From the IMG/VR virus record IMGVR_UViG_3300031851_000023, positions 1-62,140 of that record: a stretch of DNA of 62,140 nt. One strand, given 5' to 3'. The stretch is from a virus. Positions 59,070 to 62,140 of the stretch are shown here, piece by piece; the stretch's first letter is position 1; every line of letters begins with the position of its first letter. A program made the position numbers and the translations under genes. The notes beneath the pieces were generated by a model. The model worked only from the letters and a program-made list of their open reading frames with translations, had not been told where the DNA came from and did no database searches.

Positions 59070-59453
59070 TTAAACTGCGGTTTGTGTTCCAATTACTATT
59101 GTAGGATACTGAAACGGTCCTGTCAAGGGTCTTTCGGTAGATCCGATTAACAATCTTGCTTCATCTCCACTGACTGCTGGTAACTGACCATTAATAAAAA
59201 CAGTCTTGTTGATTTTAGGTATAATAGTACGCTGCCCCGGTTGACATGGTAATGGTACTGCCGGGTTAACTTTAATACCCTCTACAGGTGTACACTGATA
59301 GGGCACAGGAATGCCCGCAATGATCTCTAAAGTTACTCCACCTACCTTTATGGTAGTCGGCACCGTTGCGCCTCCTATGGGCGCTGCTGGATACAAACAA
59401 TTACCATCGGTACTCGGCGTATCTAGTGTCTCTGGTCCTGCTAAAAATGCCAT
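59070..59453 (-). CDS. PAAR-like spike-tip candidate
   Basis: A 127-aa proline- and glycine-rich protein with two repeated hairpin-like parts: TTIKVGGVTLEIIAG and KTVFINGQLPAVSGDEARLL, followed by TIVIGT. The pattern T-V-F-I-N-G-x-x-x-A-x-x-G-D is that of PAAR-type proteins, which cap the central spike of contractile tails (gp5.4 in T4). Three cysteines (C19, C54, C70) might replace the usual metal site, but this is uncertain. The location next to gp25 and gp6 fits a baseplate role. The start overlaps the stop of the coiled-coil gene upstream (TAATG). Confidence 0.55.
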   Translation of the reverse strand: MAFLAGPETLDTPSTDGNCLYPAAPIGGATVPTTIKVGGVTLEIIAGIPVPYQCTPVEGIKVNPAVPLPCQPGQRTIIPKINKTVFINGQLPAVSGDEARLLIGSTERPLTGPFQYPTIVIGTQTAV

Positions 59454-59680
59454 TACACTACCCTCGCAACATGTAGTAAATCTTTCTTAATACCCTCTAC
59501 ATTATTATGCAGATAATCTAATGTCTCTGAGAGACTTTCATAATCAGATTCCGTGGGACGACGATACATCAATTGTGGTCGCTCCAGCTGCGATATCCGT
59601 TGGTCCAGGCTCGTCAACCTCTCGGACAGCTTCTGGAGTGCGCTCTCCAACTTCTGCTGCTGCTGTGACAACTCTTCCAT
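59453..59680 (-). CDS. 75-aa coiled-coil protein
   Basis: MEELSQQQQKLESALQKLSE opens a clear heptad coiled coil of about 35 residues, followed by YRRPTESDYESLSETLDYLH and a C-terminal NNVEGIKKDLLHVARVV. A strong GAGGAG ribosome-binding site precedes the ATG at 59680, so I prefer this over the longer frame starting at 59743. The first 137 bases lie inside the upstream 83-aa gene in another frame. Confidence 0.65.
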   Translation of the reverse strand: MEELSQQQQKLESALQKLSERLTSLDQRISQLERPQLMYRRPTESDYESLSETLDYLHNNVEGIKKDLLHVARVV

Positions 59681-59795
59681 CGTTTTGATCTCCTCTGTTG
59701 AATGCTTCTGATGCTCTCGACTCAAATTCGTCACAGAATGCATCGAAATTACTTAATATACTATCGAAATCTTTGAACTCGTCTTTTTCAGGCAT
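59544..59795 (-). CDS. 83-aa acidic protein, unknown
   Basis: It starts MPEKDEFKDFDSILSNFDAF and has a helical acidic N-terminal half (CDEFESRASEAFNRGDQND). The rest is Ala/Glu/Val-rich, ending TTIDVSSSHGI. The C-terminal half overlaps the coiled-coil gene out of frame, so its composition may be constrained by that gene. It is the first gene after a CTAAATA late promoter, with no clear ribosome-binding site. Confidence 0.55.
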   Translation of the reverse strand: MPEKDEFKDFDSILSNFDAFCDEFESRASEAFNRGDQNDGRVVTAAAEVGERTPEAVREVDEPGPTDIAAGATTIDVSSSHGI

Positions 59796-59852
59796 TTTTT
59801 TGCTGGGAAATTTTTTTGCTTTTGGAGGTTTCTAAAAAACCATTTTCAAAAA

Positions 59853-59859
59853 TATTTAG
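59853..59859 (-). promoter_or_regulatory. Late promoter CTAAATA (83-aa gene)
   Basis: CTAAATA on the minus strand, about 58-64 bases upstream of the 83-aa ATG. It marks the start of the late structural region. The surrounding 186-base gap (59796-59981) also holds a small hairpin at 59945-59960; I see nothing else in it. Confidence 0.6.
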
Positions 59860-59944
59860 TGCTCGTCTGGATACTTTTGTAGGTTAGGAGGGACCCATGG
59901 ATTTTCGCTTGGCGCATCGCTAAGGGCGCTAGGGGGGGCAATAA

Positions 59945-59960
59945 ACAGTCCTTAGACTGT
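59945..59960 (-). terminator. Weak hairpin after the 89-aa gene
   Basis: A 6-bp inverted repeat ACAGTC/GACTGT with a four-base loop, followed on the minus strand by TTATTG. It is a plausible but weak terminator separating the early-type cluster from the late region. Confidence 0.35.
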
Positions 59961-59981
59961 CCACCCCTGTCCCCGCTGTGA

Positions 59982-60251
59982 TCACAACTCTGCTAGCATC
60001 TCATTCATCTCATCAGCGTCGATCTCTGGATTGTCCCATGCCACGCCGTCTGCTGTCTTGCAGAGCATACGACCAATCTGCCCCTCACACATGCAACGTT
60101 GGAACTTGTCCCATGGTGTCTCGTCCTCACTGCAGAACTTCACACATGCCTTTGCTGTGTTGTAGAGGAACTCATCGTTGCCGATCCACAGCGACACGTT
60201 CCATGTCTCGTAGTTTGCCCAACCGTTGTATGTGGTGGTGGATGCTGTCAT
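59982..60251 (-). CDS. 89-aa 'YETWN' protein, DUF7249-like
   Basis: The N-terminal block NGWANYETWNVSLWIGND is a widespread motif in small phage proteins, which I associate with the family DUF7249 (from memory). The rest is helical with cysteines (KACVKFCSEDET, RCMCEGQIGRML) and an acidic end (DADEMNEMLAEL). The role is unknown; such genes often sit in early clusters. An AAAGGA ribosome-binding site and an upstream TACAAT suggest its own early promoter. Confidence 0.65.
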   Translation of the reverse strand: MTASTTTYNGWANYETWNVSLWIGNDEFLYNTAKACVKFCSEDETPWDKFQRCMCEGQIGRMLCKTADGVAWDNPEIDADEMNEMLAEL

Positions 60252-60278
60252 GTGATGTCCTTTGTTTGGTATGTGCTT

Positions 60279-60292
60279 ATTGTAGACCCTAG
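60279..60292 (-). promoter_or_regulatory. Early-type promoter motif CTAGGGTCTACAAT
   Basis: On the minus strand CTAGGGTCTACAAT ends in a -10-like TACAAT, about 28 bases before the 89-aa gene. The same CTAGGGTCTA core precedes the 62-aa gene at 60774-60787. No classical -35 is visible. Confidence 0.4.
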
Positions 60293-60303
60293 AGGGGCGT
60301 TGC

Positions 60304-60531
60304 CTATGCCAGCAGTGCCAGCTCCTGGGTTGTCACACTGCTGATGTCCTCTCCTTCATAGACCCTCACCCATGGGATGGGTTGCCCTGAGGTGAGACGC
60401 CAGATCATCTGATCTCCCTCTTGCTCCTGCTGTCTGATGGCGGCAATGCGATAGGCACCGCTGATGGTGGGTGAGTAGTCTGCACCATACTCATCAAAGG
60501 TGCCGAAGGAGGTGGGTTGAACTGCGAACAT
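60304..60531 (-). CDS. 75-aa protein, unknown
   Basis: MFAVQPTSFGTFDEYGADYS begins a mixed strand/helix protein with a basic-polar middle (YRIAAIRQQEQEGDQMIWRL) and an acidic end. No known domain. The 5' leader is an unusual A/C-rich stretch without a ribosome-binding site, preceded by TAGACT at 60561-60566 as a possible -10. Confidence 0.55.
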   Translation of the reverse strand: MFAVQPTSFGTFDEYGADYSPTISGAYRIAAIRQQEQEGDQMIWRLTSGQPIPWVRVYEGEDISSVTTQELALLA

Positions 60532-60560
60532 GATTTGTGGTTTGTTTGTTTGTTGAACTT

Positions 60561-60566
60561 AGTCTA
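60561..60566 (-). promoter_or_regulatory. Possible -10 box TAGACT
   Basis: The minus strand reads CCCTGTAGACTAAG about 30 bases before the 75-aa gene. It resembles the -10 boxes of the neighbouring small genes. Confidence 0.3.
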
Positions 60567-60578
60567 CAGGGTCAGCGT

Positions 60579-60767
60579 CTAATGTCTGTCGCTGATGTTC
60601 CAGTTAGTGGATTGGACCTGCTCAATGCGTCCTGCTCTCACTGCCTGCCTGTACTCATGCTCTGCCTGCATCTGACGTTGGATCTTCTCCATAACGGTCA
60701 GCATCTTAGGGGAAGGATCACCAGAGGTGAGAAAGAAACCGGTTCGTGTCATTGCTTTGTTTTCCAT
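60579..60767 (-). CDS. 62-aa protein, unknown
   Basis: Starts MENKAMTRTGFFLTSGDPSP, then a basic helix (MEKIQRQMQAEHEYRQAVRA) and a short tail. It could bind nucleic acid or a host protein, but there is no family match. The -10-like TATACT ends seven bases before the ATG, so a transcript could be leaderless. Confidence 0.5.
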   Translation of the reverse strand: MENKAMTRTGFFLTSGDPSPKMLTVMEKIQRQMQAEHEYRQAVRAGRIEQVQSTNWNISDRH

Positions 60768-60773
60768 GCTGTT

Positions 60774-60787
60774 AGTATAGACCCTAG
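60774..60787 (-). promoter_or_regulatory. Early-type promoter motif CTAGGGTCTATACT
   Basis: CTAGGGTCTATACT on the minus strand, sharing CTAGGGTCTA with the element before the 89-aa gene. Its -10-like TATACT lies directly before the 62-aa gene. Confidence 0.4.
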
Positions 60788-60895
60788 GACGTTGATCGTG
60801 AGGCTGGACCAGGACACTTTGGAAACTGACCTTTCTCCTATGGCAGGGAGATAAGGCATACTATAATGAGACACGGTTTCGGCCGAGCAGTTTGT

Positions 60896-60930
60896 GTTAC
60901 TTAGTGATGAAGCGGTTAGTGTTAGTTAGT
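60896..60930 (-). repeat. Intergenic repeat, copy 1
   Basis: A 35-base sequence repeated at 61229-61263 with three mismatches (core TTAGTGATGAAGCG, then TTAGTGTTAGTTA). It lies in the gap between the 62- and 93-aa genes, just after the 93-aa stop codon. Confidence 0.75.
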
Positions 60931-61212
60931 CTAGACCATTTCCTGCTGTTGTAACATCAATTGCTCCTCTGTAACCTCATCCACACAGTCTTGAATCACC
61001 TGATAGATGTAATCAATCTGCCCAACATCATCAAAGATACGTGCAATCATTGCAGGATCTTCTACGTTGTTATCATAATCAATCTCACCATCTTCGTCCT
61101 TCAAATGACAATCATTTTTGGTGTAAATCCATGCGGCACATTCTGCATCTTCTCCCTGTTCTTTGATCATGCTATTCACACGGTCTTGAAGTTGCTTGAG
61201 AGTGTAGTTCAT
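60931..61212 (-). CDS. 93-aa acidic protein, unknown
   Basis: MNYTLKQLQDRVNSMIKEQG begins an acidic protein with AECAAWIYTKNDCHL (about 24-36), an Asp/Glu-rich linker (KDEDGEIDYDNNVEDP) and a helical end (DYIYQVIQDCVDEVTEEQ). It is probably a cytoplasmic early protein. Its strong acidity would suit a DNA mimic or host-protein binder, but there is no direct evidence. Copies of the same 35-base repeat stand just before and just after the gene. Confidence 0.6.
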   Translation of the reverse strand: MNYTLKQLQDRVNSMIKEQGEDAECAAWIYTKNDCHLKDEDGEIDYDNNVEDPAMIARIFDDVGQIDYIYQVIQDCVDEVTEEQLMLQQQEMV

Positions 61213-61228
61213 GATGAAGTGAATGAGT

Positions 61229-61263
61229 GTTAGTTAGTGATGAAGCGATTAGTGTTAGTTAAT
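61229..61263 (-). repeat. Intergenic repeat, copy 2
   Basis: Second copy of the 35-base repeat, 32 of 35 bases identical to 60896-60930, in the gap between the 93-aa and 108-aa genes. Part of it forms the hairpin at 61241-61270. Confidence 0.75.
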
Positions 61264-61270
61264 CGCTTCA
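61241..61270 (-). other. Perfect 11-bp hairpin
   Basis: TGAAGCGATTA and TAATCGCTTCA flank an 8-base loop. It lies 12 bases after the 108-aa stop codon, but no T-run follows on the minus strand, so it is not a classical terminator. It may protect or process the mRNA. Confidence 0.6.
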
Positions 61271-61281
61271 CTGTGTGAAAC

Positions 61282-61608
61282 TTAAGCAAACTCAACGAAT
61301 GTGTAACCATCAACGAAATCATGGATGACTTTGTTGTCACGAATGAACCACTGATAGTCCTTCTGAAAAACACCATCAGTGAAGGCACAACAGAACTCGT
61401 TAATGATAGCATTGAGACGAGATTTAGTTGTGTTTGACTGCCAACCACCATCGAAGATGGTAACAAAGTCATCACCAACCTTAGCAATTAGATTGCCATG
61501 CAAACGCACCTCAGACACACCATCTTCAGTGATAACTGATGTGTTGGCGTTAGTCCAGTTCTTGTTTGCCTTGATGGCGGCGTTCATGTTGGATTCGATC
61601 TTACGCAT
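61282..61608 (-). CDS. 108-aa protein, unknown
   Basis: It starts MRKIESNMNAAIKANKNWTN and has a beta-rich centre (VSEVRLHGNLIAKVGDDFVT, IFDGGWQSNTTKSRLNAIIN) and a helix-strand end (DYQWFIRDNKVIHDFVDGYT). The alternation of strands and a C-terminal helix suggests a compact domain. I recall similar small proteins in cyanophage early regions but no function. Confidence 0.6.
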   Translation of the reverse strand: MRKIESNMNAAIKANKNWTNANTSVITEDGVSEVRLHGNLIAKVGDDFVTIFDGGWQSNTTKSRLNAIINEFCCAFTDGVFQKDYQWFIRDNKVIHDFVDGYTFVEFA

Positions 61609-61651
61609 GAGAGACTTGAGTTGTTTGTCTTGAATGTATTGTTGCAGGGAT

Positions 61652-61671
61652 GGGGGTCAATTGCAACCCCC
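61652..61671 (-). other. Short GC hairpin between early genes
   Basis: GGGGGT and ACCCCC flank CAATTGCA between the 64- and 108-aa genes. The minus strand lacks a following T-run. It could be a weak terminator or an mRNA stabiliser. Confidence 0.4.
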
Positions 61672-61680
61672 TATGTGACA

Positions 61681-61875
61681 CTAGGTGGATTGGTTGCTTT
61701 CGTCCACGTCTAGCATGATCATCATGGCAAGATCGCATAGATTGTCATCTGCCTCGAAGGGTGCAATCTGACTGTCTACAAAATCCATCACCATTTCAAA
61801 GTCTGCCTCAGGGTTGCTGATGCAGAACCCTCGGATGTCTGATGCGATGTTGTTGCGTGGATCGGTTTTGTTCAT
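61681..61875 (-). CDS. 64-aa protein, unknown
   Basis: MNKTDPRNNIASDIRGFCIS leads into an acidic, helical protein (EMVMDFVDSQIAPFEADDNL, DLAMMIMLDVDESNQ). No family recognised. Its leader TGTATTGTAGACACATG is almost the same as that of the next gene upstream, pointing to a shared promoter type with very short leaders. Confidence 0.55.
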   Translation of the reverse strand: MNKTDPRNNIASDIRGFCISNPEADFEMVMDFVDSQIAPFEADDNLCDLAMMIMLDVDESNQST

Positions 61876-61889
61876 GTGTCTACAATACA
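61873..61889 (-). promoter_or_regulatory. Short leader/promoter motif, copy 1
   Basis: The minus strand reads TGTATTGTAGACACATG, where ATG is the start codon of the 64-aa gene. It matches the element at 62124-62140 at 16 of 17 positions. Confidence 0.45.
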
Positions 61890-61934
61890 GGGTTTAGAGT
61901 GCTGTGCCTATTTTGTGTGGCACTAGGTCAACTG

Positions 61935-62126
61935 TCACAGTCCGTTGAGATAGTCTGCCAGTTCCTCTTCATACTGTTCCTTGGTGTCAAACGTGCGACC
62001 ATGAATCACCCGTGGGTACGTGGCATCAAGACCAGCAGCAGCGACCATCTCACAGTCTGCCCGATCGTATCCCATCTCAACGAGGTTGTTGACGTATGGG
62101 TTGTTGCTTGGTGTTTCGTTGTTCAT
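61935..62126 (-). CDS. 63-aa protein, unknown
   Basis: It starts MNNETPSNNPYVNNLVEMGY, then DRADCEMVAAAGLDATYPRV, and ends FDTKEQYEEELADYLNGL. The V-x-x-L-x-x-M-G-Y-D-R-A-x-C/A start recalls a UBA-like three-helix pattern (MGF/Y loop), which is only a resemblance. It is the first gene of the window in transcription order, and its promoter region runs off the edge. Confidence 0.5.
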   Translation of the reverse strand: MNNETPSNNPYVNNLVEMGYDRADCEMVAAAGLDATYPRVIHGRTFDTKEQYEEELADYLNGL

Positions 62127-62140
62127 GTGTATACAATACA
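62124..62140 (-). promoter_or_regulatory. Short leader/promoter motif, copy 2
   Basis: TGTATTGTATACACATG on the minus strand, ending in the start codon of the 63-aa gene at the window edge. See copy 1. Confidence 0.45.

Noticed and set aside
58892-59092. 66-aa frame starting MEHKPQFKLWQRAELDYQEQ
   Set aside because: Another frame in the same place gives the small basic protein with tight start/stop overlaps on both sides and a phage-like composition.
59070-59453. Central spike/lysozyme gp5
   Set aside because: At 127 aa it is too small, with no lysozyme or needle repeats; a PAAR-like tip is the better guess.
59680-59743. Longer start (ATG at 59743) for the coiled-coil gene
   Set aside because: No ribosome-binding site there; the ATG at 59680 has a strong GAGGAG at good spacing.
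60850-60900. Possible tRNA or plus-strand promoter (TATAAT in the + strand near 60860)
   Set aside because: No cloverleaf pairing was found, and no plus-strand gene follows the TATAAT.
1-62140. Prophage or integrated element
   Set aside because: No integrase, attachment-site repeat or host gene; the content is that of a lytic T4-like phage.

Overview
The window looks like part of the genome of a T4-like marine cyanomyovirus, a contractile-tailed phage of Synechococcus or Prochlorococcus. The reasons are: the T4 order of virion genes 25-6-7-8 ... 13-14-15-16-17-18-19-20-67-21-22-23; T4-type late promoters (TATAAATA, with GATAAATA and CTAAATA variants); a phage-borne plastocyanin gene with all copper ligands; and a 2-oxoglutarate/Fe(II) oxygenase of the kind common in cyanophages. 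Every gene I can support lies on the minus strand, so transcription runs from high to low coordinates. No tRNA, CRISPR array, insertion sequence or integrase was seen. No stretch longer than about 190 bases lacks a gene.

Layout in the direction of transcription. (1) 62.1-59.98 kb: a loose cluster of short, relatively GC-rich unknown genes with sigma70-like rather than late promoters, probably early genes. (2) 59.8-55.86 kb: start of the late baseplate module, with two overlapping small genes, a PAAR-like spike-tip candidate, a small basic protein, two unknowns, gp25 and gp6. (3) 55.86-30.2 kb: very large AT-rich structural genes, namely gp7 (3497 aa), gp8, a 2705-aa DUF4815-type protein, a 1433-aa protein and a 166-aa protein. 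(4) 30.2-18.0 kb: a 3474-aa tail fibre followed by three paralogous ~200-aa fibre-tip-like proteins. (5) 18.0-13.6 kb: a tail-chaperone-like protein, a small coiled coil, neck proteins gp13 and gp14, tail completion protein gp15, small terminase gp16 and a DUF6321-like protein. (6) 13.6-11.2 kb: a chain of overlapping very small genes, several coding single membrane segments, carrying plastocyanin and a thermonuclease. (7) 11.2-1.2 kb: large terminase gp17, sheath gp18, tube gp19, portal gp20, prohead proteins gp67, gp21 and gp22, and major capsid protein gp23, closed by a strong terminator. (8) 1.15-0 kb: three small genes, the oxygenase and the start of a tube-like baseplate gene.

How it works together: gp20, 67, 21, 22 and 23 build and mature the prohead; gp16/17 package DNA; gp13/14/15 join head to tail; gp18/19 form the contractile tail; gp25/6/7/8 and the giant proteins form the baseplate and host-binding apparatus; plastocyanin probably supports photosynthetic electron flow during infection.

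The most notable signals are: a hairpin before gp13 that combines a terminator, a late promoter in its loop and the ribosome-binding region; a cupredoxin-like domain in a tail protein apparently split by an inserted module; a YHYH-like domain inside a hugely expanded gp7; a helical module shared by gp7 and the giant fibre, with repeat blocks inserted into it; the microprotein/plastocyanin gene chain; and late promoters that repeatedly reuse or abut the upstream gene's stop codon.
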